Shown: positions 26,280 to 37,214, counted from the stretch's first letter. The stretch is DNA of 64,000 bases from DAIDKA01 sp963708865 (GCA_963708865.1 CAVPUC010000007.1:14970-78969); one strand, 5' to 3'. Program-made: numbers and translations. Notes: a model not told the origin generated them from the letters alone.

Positions 26280-27131
26280 TCAGTCGAGCGCCAGGAGCGC
26301 GTCGGGAACTCCCAGCGTGGCAAGCTTCGCCGCCACGGCGTCGAAGTCGGCGACACTGCTCACCGGACCCAGCCGCACCCGAAACAGATGATGTCCGGGC
26401 GCCGGCGCGATGACCACTGCGCTCGCAAGGCCCGCCTGCTGCAGACGCCGTTGCAGGCCTTGCGCATTCGCGGGCACCGCGAACGCACCGGCCTGCACAT
26501 ACAGCGTCGGCGGCGGGGTTTCGCTGCTGCGTGTCAGCGCCTGACTCTGCGGATCATTCGGGGTGACGACGCGTACCTCCACCATGGCGGTCCCGGCGCG
26601 CAGCATGTCGAGCTTCGCCGCGGCGGTGTACGACAGGTCGATGAGGCGGTTGGCGACAAAGGGGCCGCGATCGTTGATGCGCACGACCACCGATCGACCA
26701 TTGACCAGATTGGTGACGCGCGCATAGCAGGGAATGGGCAGCGTCTTATGCGCCGCGGTCATGGCGTACATGTCGTACGGTTCGCCCATCGAGGTGCTGA
26801 TGCCATGGAAGCCCGGCCCGTACCAGGAGGCGACGCCGCGCTCGACATAGCCTTCCGGGCTCGCCAGGAGTGCATAACGCCGACCGAGCACATTGTAGAA
26901 GGGCGGATTGCCGAGGCGGCTGCGCGCCTCGATGCGCGGTACGGCATCCGGAATGGCCGCGATCCCCGCCTCATTCGGCGCTGCCGGCACCGCTGCCGGC
27001 GCCACCGGCGTGGCCTGCGGCGGGCTGCCGCCGGGACCATGGCCGGCGACCAGGGCGCACCCCGCGCACAGCACCAGCACGCACCCGGCGAGGAGCCGCG
27101 CGGGAATGCGTTGCAGCGAGCGGGCGATCAC
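26280..27131 (-). CDS. rlpA: Septal ring lytic transglycosylase-type lipoprotein RlpA
   Basis: RlpA cleaves denuded glycan strands in several gammaproteobacteria. The 283-residue protein starts at a GTG overlapping the mltB stop (GTGA). It has a lipobox LCAGC (Cys 24), a proline/alanine linker, a double-psi beta-barrel domain (GVASWYGPGFHG, catalytic-type Asp in RINDRGPF) and a C-terminal SPOR domain (LYVQAGAFAVPANAQGLQRRLQ, FRVRLGPV). The domain order matches RlpA exactly. Confidence 0.93.
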   Translation of the reverse strand: MIARSLQRIPARLLAGCVLVLCAGCALVAGHGPGGSPPQATPVAPAAVPAAPNEAGIAAIPDAVPRIEARSRLGNPPFYNVLGRRYALLASPEGYVERGVASWYGPGFHGISTSMGEPYDMYAMTAAHKTLPIPCYARVTNLVNGRSVVVRINDRGPFVANRLIDLSYTAAAKLDMLRAGTAMVEVRVVTPNDPQSQALTRSSETPPPTLYVQAGAFAVPANAQGLQRRLQQAGLASAVVIAPAPGHHLFRVRLGPVSSVADFDAVAAKLATLGVPDALLALD

Positions 27132-28140
27132 GGCATCCCTGCGGCGATGGCGTGCGCCAGATCATCCACCGCCATGGCGTAGCGCGCACTGTGGTTGTAG
27201 CGGCTGATCACGTAGAAATTATTGAAACCGACACGAAACGCCGGGCCGGTGGCCTGCTCCGCCGCGATCAGCACCGCCGGGGTGTCGCCGGGGAGGTCGC
27301 TGTGGGTGAGTGATGCCGATGGCCTTGAGACTGTCGAGCGTCGCGGTGAGATTGAGCATGCGCGGGGCCACCGGCACCGCTGCGCCGTCGGCCAGCTGCG
27401 CCTCCGCCAGCACCGGCGCATCGGTCTGCCAGCCGTTTTGCTTGAGCAGGTTGGCGATGCTGGCAAAAATATCCCGCCAGTCGCTCCACAGGTCGATGCG
27501 GCGATTGGCGTCCGCATCCACCCCGTAGCGCCGATAGCTTGAGGGCATGAACTGCGGTGCGCCCATGGCGCCCGTGTACGAGCCCTTGACGCGCAGCGGA
27601 TTTAAGTGCGCCTCGCTCGCCAGCAGCAGGAACTGCAGCAGTTCGGCGCGGAAGAAATCGGCGCGCGGCGGATAGTCGAACCCCAGGGTCGCCAGCGAGT
27701 CGAGCACGCGCTCCTTGCCGGTGATGCGCCCGTAGGCGGTTTCACAGCCCAGGATCGCGACCAGGTACTGCGGCGCGACGCCGCTGCTGCGCGCGACGCT
27801 TTCCAGATCCTGCCGGTGCGCCAGCCAGAACCTCACCCCAGTCGGCGATGCGCTGGTCGGTCACGAAGTTCGCGCGGTACTGCCACCAGGGCAGCACGGT
27901 TTCGGCGGGACGGGAGATCTTGTCGATGACGCCGGGGTTGGGGCGGGCGTGACGCAGGATGCGGGTGACCCGGGCGCGCGTGAGCGGCGGCTGCTCCGCG
28001 GCGCTGGCAATGAAGCTTTGGATCTCCGGGCGCGACAGATCAAAGCCTTGGCTGCCGGCGCGCGCCGATGCGGCGCATAAGAGCCCGGCGCACAGCAGTG
28101 CCGTGCCGGGTAGCCAGGTTTGCGGGCGCATGCGGCCCAC
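27128..28140 (-). CDS. mltB: Membrane-bound lytic murein transglycosylase B (two frameshifts as sequenced)
   Basis: MltB cleaves peptidoglycan glycan strands, producing 1,6-anhydro ends. The gene is split in three frames. The first has a signal peptide and PWWQYRANFVTDQRIADW. The second has the catalytic Glu segment AILGCETAYGRITGK and AMGAPQFMPSSYRRYG. The third ends in GFNNFYVISRYNHSARYAMAV. Removing one base from the C run at 27836-27839 and one G at 27304-27306 restores a single 336-residue protein with natural junctions (DWVRFWLAH and THHSDLPG). I treat the breaks as likely assembly errors. The start is GTG 28140, touching the rodA stop, or ATG 28131. Confidence 0.86.
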
Positions 28141-29279
28141 TATGACCCGACCAGTTTCCGGTGCGAGTACATCGACATCAGAATACCGAAGCCGGCCAGC
28201 AGGGTCACCATCGAGGTGCCGCCATAGCTGATCAGCGGCAAGGGCACGCCGACCACCGGCAGCAGCCCGCTCACCATGCCGGCGTTGATGAAGACATAGA
28301 CAAAGAACGTGAGCGCGAGGCTCCCGGCCAGCAGTCGCGCATAGGTGTCCTGGGTCTGCGTCGAGAGGTACACGGCGCGGCCCACGACGAAGGCATACAG
28401 CAGCAGCAGGCCGAAGAGCCCGAGCATGCCGAACTCCTCGCCGATCACCGCGAAGATGAAATCCGTGGAGCTTTCCGGCAGGTAGTCCAATTGTGCCTGG
28501 CTGCCATTCATCCAGCCCTTGCCGAACACACCGCCCGAACCGATGGCGATCTGCGACTGGATGATGTGGTAGCCGGCGCCCTGCGGATCGATCTGGGGAT
28601 TGATGAAGGTGAGGATGCGATTGCGCTGGTAGTCATGCATGTGGTGCCAGCCCACCCAGCCGCCGGCCGCGGCCAGGGCGACCAGGCCGAGCACGACACT
28701 CGACTGCAGCCCCGCCATCATGACCACGAGCGCCCCGGAGATCGCAATCAGCGCCCCGGTGCCCAGATCCGGCTGCATCACCACCAGTCCCGCGGGGACC
28801 AGGATCAACACCGCGAGCACCACGAGCGACATCGGGCTGGGGGGCAGCGGCCGCTCGTGCAGGTACCACGCGCACATCATCGGCACCGCGAGCTTCATGA
28901 TTTCCGAGGGCTGAAAGCGCAGCAGTCCCAGATCAAGCCAGCGCTGCGCACCCTTGCCGATGGCGCCCATGCCGGCGACGATGAGCAGCAGGAAGACGCC
29001 GAGCACAAACAGCCACGGCGACAGGCGCCGCAGGAAATTGGGATTGACCTGGGCGAGCAGCAGCATCGCCGCCGTGCCCATGCCGAGGTGGCCCACCTGA
29101 CGGATGACCATGCCCAGGCTCTGGCCCGAGGCGCTGTAGAGCACCACCAGGCCATAGGCCGCGATCAGTCCCAGGCCCACCAGCAGCGGACCATCGAGCT
29201 TCAGCGCCAGCAGCATGCGCGCGGCGCCGGTGACGGCACGGCGGGCGCTTGGGCCCTCGGTGATTTCCTCGCGGATCAT
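28140..29279 (-). CDS. rodA: Rod-shape peptidoglycan polymerase RodA
   Basis: RodA is the SEDS-family glycosyltransferase that polymerises lipid II in the elongasome with PBP2. The protein is 379 residues with about ten membrane segments. SEDS motifs are visible: GKGAQRWLDLG, FQPSEIMKLAVP, VMQPDLGTG, the ESSTDFIFAVIGEE loop and a C-terminal GVPLPLISYGGTSM. The ATG at 29279 overlaps the mrdA TGA. An open frame to 29744 covers the broken end of mrdA and is not used. Confidence 0.95.
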   Translation of the reverse strand: MIREEITEGPSARRAVTGAARMLLALKLDGPLLVGLGLIAAYGLVVLYSASGQSLGMVIRQVGHLGMGTAAMLLLAQVNPNFLRRLSPWLFVLGVFLLLIVAGMGAIGKGAQRWLDLGLLRFQPSEIMKLAVPMMCAWYLHERPLPPSPMSLVVLAVLILVPAGLVVMQPDLGTGALIAISGALVVMMAGLQSSVVLGLVALAAAGGWVGWHHMHDYQRNRILTFINPQIDPQGAGYHIIQSQIAIGSGGVFGKGWMNGSQAQLDYLPESSTDFIFAVIGEEFGMLGLFGLLLLYAFVVGRAVYLSTQTQDTYARLLAGSLALTFFVYVFINAGMVSGLLPVVGVPLPLISYGGTSMVTLLAGFGILMSMYSHRKLVGS

Positions 29280-31245
29280 GGCAGCTGCTCGGCGGTGTCG
29301 CGGCTCGGGGGCGAGTCGGACTGCAACAGTGCCATCGCCGCCGGGGAGGGTGCGAACGCGGGCTTCAACTTGCCATCCTCGCCCAGCAGGTAGGCATCGA
29401 GCACCGCGCGCGCAATGGGCGCCGAGGTGCTCGAGCCGAAGCCGGCATTTTCCGCCAGCACGGCAATGGCAATGCGGGGCTGCTCGGCCGGCGCGAACGC
29501 CACGAACCAGGCGTGATCGCGCAGGTTCTCGGCCACCGTCTTGGCGTTGTACTTGGCGTTCTGCGCGACGGTGTAGACCTGCGCCGTTCCCGTCTTGCCG
29601 GCGGCGCTGTACGCCACCTTGGCGAAGGCGACGTGACCGGTGCCGTAGGTCATGGTGCCCATCATGGCCTTGATCACGGTGGTCCAGTCCTGCTGCGCGA
29701 TGCCCGCTACGGCTTCTCCTCGACCGGCGCAATCGCCGTGACACGCCCGTCGGGACTGCGCGTGGCGGTGACCAGGCGCGGGCGGAAACTGCGGCCGCGT
29801 TCGCCGATGACTCCGACGATGTGCGCCAGCTGCAGCGGCGTCACGAGCAGGTAGCCCTGGCCCACGCCCAGGTTCACCGTCTCACCGGGAAACCAGACCT
29901 GGTCGGCCGGTTGTTTGAAGGCGGTGCGCTTCCAGGCGGGTGAGGGCAGGAGGCCGGGTTTCTCGCCGCTGATGTCGATGCCGGTGAGCCGGCCGTAACC
30001 AAAGGGCGCAAGCCCCGCATCGAGCTTGTCGATGCCCATCTCGTGGGCGAGTTTGTAGAAGTACACGTCGGAGGATTTGGCGATGGCGACGGTGAGGTCG
30101 AGCATCCCGCGGGGCTCGTCCTTGTCCGCGCGATAGACATGGGTGCTGTGGGGCAGCTGGAAGGTACCCGTGCAGAGCACCTTCTGATCGGCGGTGATGC
30201 TGTGATCGGTCAGGGCCACCAGGCCAATGGCCGGCTTGATGGTCGAGCCCGAAGGATAGGTGCCGCGCAGGGCGCGATTGAGCAGCGGCTTGTCCTCGTC
30301 GTTGGACAGCGCGGCATATTCGGCGCGCGTAATGCCGCGCGAGAACTGCGTGGGATCAAAGCCGGGCTTGCTGACCAGGGCGATGACATCGCCGGTGCTG
30401 GGATCGAGCGCCACCACCGCGCCACGGTGCGTCCCGAGCGCCTCTTCGGCCACGCGCTGGACCTTCAGGTCCAGGCCCAGCACCAGATTGTCGCCGGCGA
30501 TCGGCAACTGCTTGCGCAATTGCAGCGCGACACTGCCGCTGCCGATCTTCTCCACCGAGCGGCCTTCGGCATTGACCAGGATCTGGCGAAAGCCGTTGGT
30601 GCCGTGCAGCTGCTTCTCGTAGGCGCCTTCCACGCCGAGCTTGCCGATCACCGATGTGCCGGCATACGCGGCGGTGTCCACGTGCTGCAGGTCCGTTTCA
30701 CTGAGGGCGCTGACGTAGCCCAGGGCGTGCACGGCGAGCGCGCCATTGGGATACCAGCGGGTCTCGCGCGATTTGATGTCCACGCCCGGAAAGTCGAAAC
30801 GATGCACCGCGAAGCGGCCCACATCTTCATCGGTCATGCGCAGCCGAATGGGCACACTGTCGAAGCTGCGGCGCGAGAGGATGGTACGGCGGATGTCCGG
30901 CAGCTCCTCGGGCCGCAAGAGACCGATCTGGACCAGGCCCTTCAAGGTGCCGTTCAGGTCGGGCACTTCCTCGCGCACCAGCTCCAGCTGGTAGCCGGGC
31001 TGTCCGCCGGCCAGGGTTTCCCCATTGCGGTCGAGCAGCAGGCCGCGCGCCGCCGGGATCGGCTCCAGGCGCACGCGGTTGAACTGCGACTGCTGCGAGT
31101 AATAGTTGTAGCGCGTCACCTGCAGCAGCACCAGGCGGCCGGCAAGCACCAGCAGCAGCACCGCGCCGATGGCGCTGGCCACGAGCGCGCGCTGGTCGAA
31201 GAGGCGCTGCTCCTTCCAGTGGTCCTTGATGCGTACGCCTTGCAT
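29276..31245 (-). CDS. mrdA: Penicillin-binding protein 2 (one frameshift as sequenced)
   Basis: PBP2 is the monofunctional transpeptidase of the elongasome. The first frame (to 29707) carries a TM anchor, the dimerisation domain (ARGLLLDRNGETLA) and active-site motifs YPSGSTIKP (SxxK, about residue 333) and KSSD (SxN, about 388). The third motif, KTGTAQV, lies in a second frame that runs to 29276. Adding one C to the CC at about 29711-29712 joins them into 656 residues, the normal length. As written the gene could not give active PBP2, so a sequence error is the simplest reading. mreD is upstream and rodA overlaps downstream. Confidence 0.93.
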
Positions 31246-31259
31246 GAGTCGCCTCCCTT

Positions 31260-31740
31260 TCAGCGTGCGCCGCGTACGCGATCCAGGACCGCGACCACGA
31301 GCGGCCAGATCAGGGCGCCGGTCACCGTGTGGATCCAGCGCAGCGCGCTGGTGTTGGGATGTCCGGTCCAGCCATCGATGGCGAACAGGATGAACTCATA
31401 GGCCACAAGCGCGCCCAGCATGATCAGGGCCTGCTGGAACGCCGGCTTTCAGGCGGATCTTCTGGTGCTCGCGCACGGCCACGTAGGTGATGGCGCTGAG
31501 CGCCAGCGCGTTCTGGCCCAGCACCGCACCGTGAAAGACATCAAGAGCGAGCCCCGCCAAAAAGCCCAGCGCAATGCCGCCAAGGCGCGGGGCCGCGATC
31601 GACCAGTACATGACCGTGAGCACCAGGAAGGCCGGGCGCACGGCGGACAGCCAGGACGGCAGCGGCAGCACCGACAGCACCAGCGCCACGACCACGGTCA
31701 GCAGCAGCGCGCCCCGGGAATCGCGGTGACGGTCAATCAT
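31260..31740 (-). CDS. mreD: Rod-shape membrane protein MreD (one frameshift as sequenced)
   Basis: MreD is a small inner membrane partner of MreC. The first frame gives hydrophobic segments (LLLTVVVALVLSVLPLP, IAAPRLGGIALGFLAGLALDVFHG) and HQKIRLK. An extra base in the T run at 31447-31449 shifts it. Removing it continues with PAFQQALIMLGALVAYE and ends LVVAVLDRVRGAR, giving about 159 residues, the family length. The ATG overlaps the mreC stop (ATGA). Confidence 0.88.
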
Positions 31741-32738
31741 CGGGGGCCTTGGCCGGTGGGCCCGGAACCCAGGCGCGGCAGTGCGGGCATCGGCAAGGGT
31801 TCAAGCGGCGGTGCCGGCTGGCGTTGCAGGGCGGCATTGCCGGCAGAGGAGGTGCCGTCCTTCAGGTGAGTGGGCGCGGCCGGATGGCTGTCCTCGAACC
31901 ACACCAGCGTGACTTCGTGCAGCGCGTCCAGGTGCGCAAGCGGCGTCGCCAGGAACTGCGCCGACTGGGCCTTGTCGTGCCGATCCACCGCGATGCGCGC
32001 CACCGGATAGCCTTGCGGGAAGACCCCGCCAAGCCCCGAGGTCAAGAGCAGATCCCCCGCTTTGACATCCGCGTTGGCCGGCAGATACGGCAGGTCCAGC
32101 ATGTTGTCGGTACCGCCGGTCCCGACCGCGATGGTGTGCACCCCGGTGCGCTCCACTTCGACCGGGACGGCGTGTTCCGGGTCAGTCACCAGGATGACTT
32201 CCGCGCTCCACGGGCCGACGCGCGTGGTCTGGCCCAGCAGGCCATAGTTGTCCATGACCGCCTGACCCTTGAAGACCCCGTTGCGCGCGCCGCGGTTGAT
32301 GAGCAGACGCTGACGCTCGCCCTGGCCCTTCAAGTCCGACTCGATGACTTCGGCTGCCAACCAGTGGTCAGCGACGGGCGGCAGCGCGCTGCGCAGGCCG
32401 CGCAGTTCGGCATTTTCGCGCGCGAGCGCCTCGAAGCGCATCACTTTCAGGGACAGCTCCCGATCGCGCGCCCGCAGCGCGGCGTTCTGGGCCTGCAGGG
32501 TCTCCCGCGCCGTGAGACTGTCCTGCGTCCAGCGCAGCGCCTGGCCGGGGGAGCTCACGGCAAGTTGCAGCGGATAGGCCGCGGCGCTTAGGTAGTAGCG
32601 GGCCTGGACCAGCCAGCCGCCGCGGCGGTCGAGCGCCATGAGTACGATCGCCAGGACGGCAAACACCGTGAAACTGAAACCGGGGGCGGTCCCTCGCCCT
32701 TGCGATGCCCGGTAGTTTCCTGCGCCGTAGCCAGCCAC
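31737..32738 (-). CDS. mreC: Cell-shape determining protein MreC
   Basis: MreC is a bitopic periplasmic scaffold that activates PBP2-RodA. The 333-residue protein has an N-terminal TM (GFSFTVFAVLAIVLMAL), a coiled coil (about 75-115) and two beta-barrel domains (RLLINRGARNGVFKGQAVMDNYGLLGQ; GDLLLTSGLGGVFPQGYPVARI). A proline-rich tail of about 45 residues ends the protein. It lies between mreB and mreD. Confidence 0.94.
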   Translation of the reverse strand: MAGYGAGNYRASQGRGTAPGFSFTVFAVLAIVLMALDRRGGWLVQARYYLSAAAYPLQLAVSSPGQALRWTQDSLTARETLQAQNAALRARDRELSLKVMRFEALARENAELRGLRSALPPVADHWLAAEVIESDLKGQGERQRLLINRGARNGVFKGQAVMDNYGLLGQTTRVGPWSAEVILVTDPEHAVPVEVERTGVHTIAVGTGGTDNMLDLPYLPANADVKAGDLLLTSGLGGVFPQGYPVARIAVDRHDKAQSAQFLATPLAHLDALHEVTLVWFEDSHPAAPTHLKDGTSSAGNAALQRQPAPPLEPLPMPALPRLGSGPTGQGPR

Positions 32739-32764
32739 ACTCTTTAATTTACGGGGGTAAGGGG

Positions 32765-33808
32765 TTACTCGAGACCAAAATGTCCCGGACCCATCTCGTC
32801 CATGAGTTCGAGAATGCGTCCGCCGCCGCGCGCCACGCAGGTGAGCGGATCATCCGCGATCACCACGGGCAGCCCGGTCTCCTCGGTCAGCAGCTTGTCG
32901 ATGTCGCGCAGCAGGGCGCCACCGCCGGTGATCACGATGCCGCGCTCGGCGACATCCGCGCCGAGCTCCGGAGGAGTCTGTTCCAGCGCCTGTTTGACGG
33001 CACTGACGATGGCCTGCAGGGGCTCCTGCAGGGCCTCGAGGATTTCGTTGCTGTTGAGCGTGAAACTGCGCGGCACGCCCTCGGAGAGGTTGCGGCCCTT
33101 CACCGACAGTTCCCGCACCTGCTGGCCGGGGTAGGCCGAGCCGATCTCGATCTTGATGCGCTCGGCGGTCGCCTCGCCGATGAGGATGCCGTAGTTGCGG
33201 CGGACGTAATTCATGATGGCATCATCGAAACGGTCGCCGCCGATGCGGGCGGAGTTGGCGTAGACGATACCGTTCAGGGACAGCACGGCCACTTCCGAGG
33301 TGCCGCCGCCGATGTCCAGCACCATGGAGCCGCGGGCCTCGTGCACCGGCAGCCCCGCACCCACCGCGGCGGCCATCGGCTCGCTGACGATGGCGACGTT
33401 GCGGGCGCCGGCGCCTTCGGCCGATTCACGGATGGCGCGCCGCTCCACCTGGGTGGAGCCGAACGGCACGCACACCAGCACTCGCGGCGAGGGCTTGAGC
33501 ATGCGGTTGCCATGGACCTTGTTGATGAAATACTGGAGCATCTTCTCCGTGTAGGTGAAGTCGGCGATGACGCCATCCTTCATGGGGCGCACGGCATTGA
33601 TGTGACCCGGTGTGCGCCCGAGCATGCCCTTGGCCTCGGTGCCGACGGCGACAATGATCTTGCCACCGCGCGTGGGCTCGTCCTGGACGGCGACGACCGA
33701 GGGCTCGTTGAGCACAATGCCCTTGTCGCGCACGTAGATCAGGGTGTTTGCAGTACCCAGATCGATCGACAGATCACTGGAAAAGTAACCGCGAATACGT
33801 TTGAACAT
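32765..33808 (-). CDS. mreB: Actin-like rod-shape protein MreB
   Basis: MreB filaments direct lateral wall synthesis. The 347-residue protein starts MFKRIRGYFSSDLSIDLGTANTLIY. Actin-fold phosphate loops (SIDLGTANT, LDIGGGTSEVAV) and the adenosine motif (ITGGGALLRDIDKL) are intact. The ATG at 33808 gives the conserved N-terminus; the longer open frame to 33883 is not used. The gene is head of the mreBCD-mrdA-rodA string and divergent from gatC. Confidence 0.96.
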   Translation of the reverse strand: MFKRIRGYFSSDLSIDLGTANTLIYVRDKGIVLNEPSVVAVQDEPTRGGKIIVAVGTEAKGMLGRTPGHINAVRPMKDGVIADFTYTEKMLQYFINKVHGNRMLKPSPRVLVCVPFGSTQVERRAIRESAEGAGARNVAIVSEPMAAAVGAGLPVHEARGSMVLDIGGGTSEVAVLSLNGIVYANSARIGGDRFDDAIMNYVRRNYGILIGEATAERIKIEIGSAYPGQQVRELSVKGRNLSEGVPRSFTLNSNEILEALQEPLQAIVSAVKQALEQTPPELGADVAERGIVITGGGALLRDIDKLLTEETGLPVVIADDPLTCVARGGGRILELMDEMGPGHFGLE

Positions 33809-33952
33809 GAAAAAAAACCGACGATTGAAGCAAGCGGGAGGAGCCTCCCAAAGTGGCGCGTACCATAGCAACCGATGGAACATTGAGCAAGGCGCGGTGT
33901 ATCATCTCGCGCCCATTTTCCCGCAGTTTCGTGAACTCACACCAAGGTCGTC

Positions 33953-34237
33953 ATGAAGCCCGAACAGATCGCTTCGATCGCCCACCTGGCACGTCTGTCG
34001 ATGGACGAGGCTGAGATCCCGCGCTACCAGGAGACTCTGGCGAGCATTCTGTCGTTTGTCGGCGACTTGGAGCGGGCGCAGACTCAGGATGTGAGTCCGA
34101 TGGCCCACCCATTGCCGGGACTGGTACAACGCCTGCGGGCCGATGTCGTCACCGAGACCGATGCGCATGAGCTCTACCAGGCAAATGCCCCGCAGGTCGC
34201 CGCCTCCTTGTATCTGGTGCCGAAGGTCATCGAGTGA
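33953..34237 (+). CDS. gatC: Aspartyl/glutamyl-tRNA amidotransferase subunit C
   Basis: GatC is a 94-residue stabilising subunit of the amidotransferase that converts misacylated Glu-tRNAGln or Asp-tRNAAsn to the amide form. Sequence IAHLARLSMDEAEIPRYQETLASILSFVGDL is typical. Its stop overlaps the GTG of gatA. The gene is the first of gatCAB and divergent from mreB with a 144-base gap holding both promoters. Confidence 0.93.
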   Translation: MKPEQIASIAHLARLSMDEAEIPRYQETLASILSFVGDLERAQTQDVSPMAHPLPGLVQRLRADVVTETDAHELYQANAPQVAASLYLVPKVIE

Positions 34238-35694
34238 CGCTGCATACCAAATCGCTGGCGCAGCTGGCGGCGGGCCTGCGCGCCAATGAGTTCTCGAGTG
34301 TGGAACTCACGCGCACGCTGCTGGCACGCATTGAGGCGCATCAGCCACAACTGAACGCCCTGATTTCTGTGACGGCCACCTCAGCCATGCAGGCCGCGGC
34401 GGCCGCCGATGGCGTGCTGGCCCGCGGCGGGGGCGGGCCGTTGACCGGTATCCCACTGGTTCACAAGGATATCTTCTGCACGGAGGGGGTGCGGACCACC
34501 TGCGCCTCGCGCATGCTGGATAACTTCGTCGCCCCCTACGATGCGACGGTTGTGGCAAAGCTCAAGGCCGAAGGCATGGTGATGCTGGGCAAGGCCAACA
34601 TGGATGAGTTCGCCATGGGGTCCTCGAATGAGACCAGCTACTTTGGTCCGGTGCGCAACCCCTGGAATCACAAGATGGTGCCGGGCGGCTCCTCGGGCGG
34701 CTCGGCGGCCGTGGTGGCGGCACGGCTGGCGCCCTTTGCCAGCGCCACCGACACCGGCGGTTCGATCCGCCAGCCCGCGGCGCTGTGCGGCATTACCGGT
34801 TTCAAGCCCACCTACGGACGGGTGTCGCGCTACGGCATGATCGCCTTTGCGTCGAGCCTGGATCAGGGTGGCACCCTGACGGTCTCCGCCGAGGATGCGG
34901 CGCTGGTGCTGCGCGCCATGGCCGGGTTTGATCCGCGCGATTCCACCAGCGTCGACCAGCCCGTGCCGGACTACGTGGCCGATCTGCATCAGCCGCTCGC
35001 GGGACTTAAGATCGGCTTGCTCAAGGAATTCTTCGAGAAGGGGCTGGACCCCGAGAACGAGCGCTGCGTCCGCGCGGCGCTCGCGGTGTATGAAAAGTTG
35101 GGTGCGCAGCTGGTCGAGGTGAGCCTGCCCAACCTCGGGCTCTCCGTTCCGGCCTATTACGTCGTGGCACCCGCGGAGTGCTCCTCGAATCTCGCGCGCT
35201 TCGATGGCGTGCGCTTCGGCCATCGGGCCAAGGATCCGAAGGATCTCCTGGACCTCTACAAGCGCTCACGCGGCGAGGGCTTCGGCGCCGAGGTGAAGCG
35301 GCGCATCATGACCGGCACCTACGTGCTCTCCGCCGGTTACTACGATGCCTTCTACATCAAGGCACAGAAAGTGCGGCGCCTGATCGCCAACGAGTTCGCG
35401 CAGGCCTTCGGCGAGGTCGATGTGCTGATGGGACCGACGACGCCGACGGTTGCCTTTGAGCTCGGCTCAAAGACCGCCGATCCGATCACCATGTACCTGA
35501 ACGACATCTACACCATCGGCGCGAACCTGGCGGGTCTGCCCGCCATGTCGATTCCGTGCGGCTTCGTGCGCAACCTGCCGCTCGGACTGCAGATCATCGG
35601 CCGGCACTTTGCCGAAGCGCGCCTGCTCAGCGCCGCCCACGCCTATCAGCGGGAAACCGACTGGCACACCCGCGTGCCGCCCGGCTATGAATAA
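34234..35694 (+). CDS. gatA: Aspartyl/glutamyl-tRNA amidotransferase subunit A
   Basis: GatA is the glutaminase subunit that supplies ammonia. The 486-residue protein has the amidase signature with its Ser-cisSer-Lys triad: PLVHKDIF (Lys), GGSSGGSAAVVAA (cis-Ser) and TDTGGSIRQPAA (nucleophile Ser). The start is GTG overlapping the gatC stop. gatB begins eight bases before the end of gatA. Confidence 0.95.
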   Translation: MTLHTKSLAQLAAGLRANEFSSVELTRTLLARIEAHQPQLNALISVTATSAMQAAAAADGVLARGGGGPLTGIPLVHKDIFCTEGVRTTCASRMLDNFVAPYDATVVAKLKAEGMVMLGKANMDEFAMGSSNETSYFGPVRNPWNHKMVPGGSSGGSAAVVAARLAPFASATDTGGSIRQPAALCGITGFKPTYGRVSRYGMIAFASSLDQGGTLTVSAEDAALVLRAMAGFDPRDSTSVDQPVPDYVADLHQPLAGLKIGLLKEFFEKGLDPENERCVRAALAVYEKLGAQLVEVSLPNLGLSVPAYYVVAPAECSSNLARFDGVRFGHRAKDPKDLLDLYKRSRGEGFGAEVKRRIMTGTYVLSAGYYDAFYIKAQKVRRLIANEFAQAFGEVDVLMGPTTPTVAFELGSKTADPITMYLNDIYTIGANLAGLPAMSIPCGFVRNLPLGLQIIGRHFAEARLLSAAHAYQRETDWHTRVPPGYE

Positions 35695-37133
35695 CGACAC
35701 CTGGGAAACCGTCATCGGGCTGGAGATCCACGCACAGCTCTCGACGAAATCGAAAATCTTCTCCGCCTCGGCCACCGCCTATGGTGCGCACGCCGAATGC
35801 GCAGGCGAATCTCGTCGACCTGGGCTATCCCGGCGTACTGCCCGTCCTCAACCAGGCGGCGGTCGCCATGGCGGTGAAGTTCGGTCTTGCGATTGCCGCA
35901 CAGGTGGCGCCGCTGTCGGTGTTCGCGCGCAAGAACTACTTCTACCCGGACCTGCCCAAGGGCTACCAGATCAGCCAGTACGAACTGCCGATCGTCGCCA
36001 AGGGCCACATGGACATCGTGCTGGAGGACGGGCTGCCGAAACGCATCAGCATCACCCGCGCGCATCTGGAGGAGGACGCCGGCAAGTCCATGCATGAGGG
36101 GCTCGGCGCCTTCTCCGGCATTGATCTGAATCGCGCCGGCACCCCGCTGCTCGAGATCGTCTCGGAGCCCGACATGCGCTCGGCGAAGGAGGCCGTGGCG
36201 TATCTGAAGAAGATCCACGCGCTGGTGCGGTACCTGGAAATCTGCGACGGCAACATGCAGGAGGGATCCTTCCGCTGCGATGCCAATGTTTCCGTGCGCC
36301 GCCGGGGCACGGAGAAGCTTGGCACGCGCGCCGAGATCAAGAACGTCAACTCCTTCCGCTTCGTGGAAAAAGCCATCCATTACGAGGTGGCGCGCCAGAT
36401 CGAAATCATCGAGTCGGGCGGCAAGGTGCTGCAGGAGACGCGGTTGTACGACCCTGACAAGGGCGAGACCCGCTCCATGCGCTCGAAGGAAGAAGCCAAC
36501 GACTACCGCTACTTTCCCGACCCGGACCTGCTGCCCGTGGCCATCGATGAGGCCTTCATCGCGAGCGTGCGCGCGACGCTGCCGGAGCTGCCCGATGAAA
36601 AGGCGGCGCGCTTCGCCGCGGCGTTCGGCCTGTCCGCCTACGATGCGGGCGTGCTCACCGCCAGCCGTGAGCTCGGTGACTACTTCGAGGCGGTGGTACG
36701 CGAGATCCCGCAGGATCCGAAACTCGCCGCCAACTGGGTCATGGGCGAGCTCGCCGCGGCGTTGAACCGCGACGGGGTGGATATCGAGGCGAGCAAGCTC
36801 AGCGCCGGCCGCCTCGCGGGCCTGCTCAAGCGCATCGCCGATGGCACCATCTCGGGGAAGATCGCCAAGGAGGTCTTCGAGGCCATGTGGGCGAGCGGCG
36901 CGGATGCCGATTCGGTCATCGCGGACAAGGGCCTGAAGCAGATCTCGGATCCGGCTGCGATAGAAAAGGCCATCGATGAGGTCATGGCGAAGAGTCCCGG
37001 GCAGCTCGCCGACTACCGTGCCGGCAAGGACAAGCTGTTCGGATATTTTGTCGGCCAGGTCATGAAGGCGACCGGCGGCAAGGCCAATCCGGCGCAGTTG
37101 AATGAACTGCTCAAGAAGAAACTTGCGGGCTGA
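35687..37133 (+). CDS. gatB: Aspartyl/glutamyl-tRNA amidotransferase subunit B (one frameshift as sequenced)
   Basis: GatB binds the misacylated tRNA and activates its side chain. The frame from ATG 35687 gives WETVIGLEIHAQLSTKSKIFSASATAYGA and is then lost. The second frame continues TPNAQANLVDLGYPGVLPVLNQ through RKNYFYPDLPKGYQISQYE, a Zn-site region and the C-terminal YqeY-like tail domain (GELAAALNRDG, VGQVMKATGGKANPAQLNELLKK). One surplus base near 35788 explains the break, and the corrected product is 481 residues, as expected. Confidence 0.92.
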
Positions 37134-37214
37134 AAAATACGCAAAATCAGATAGTTACCGTACCAGACAGCGCGGGTATTGTGATTGACCGCAACCGCCC
37201 CCAAAGTGAGCGCC

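Noticed and set aside
29680..29715. Programmed frameshift in mrdA
   Set aside because: No slippery heptamer or structure is evident, and the same kind of one-base defect occurs in many unrelated genes of the window.
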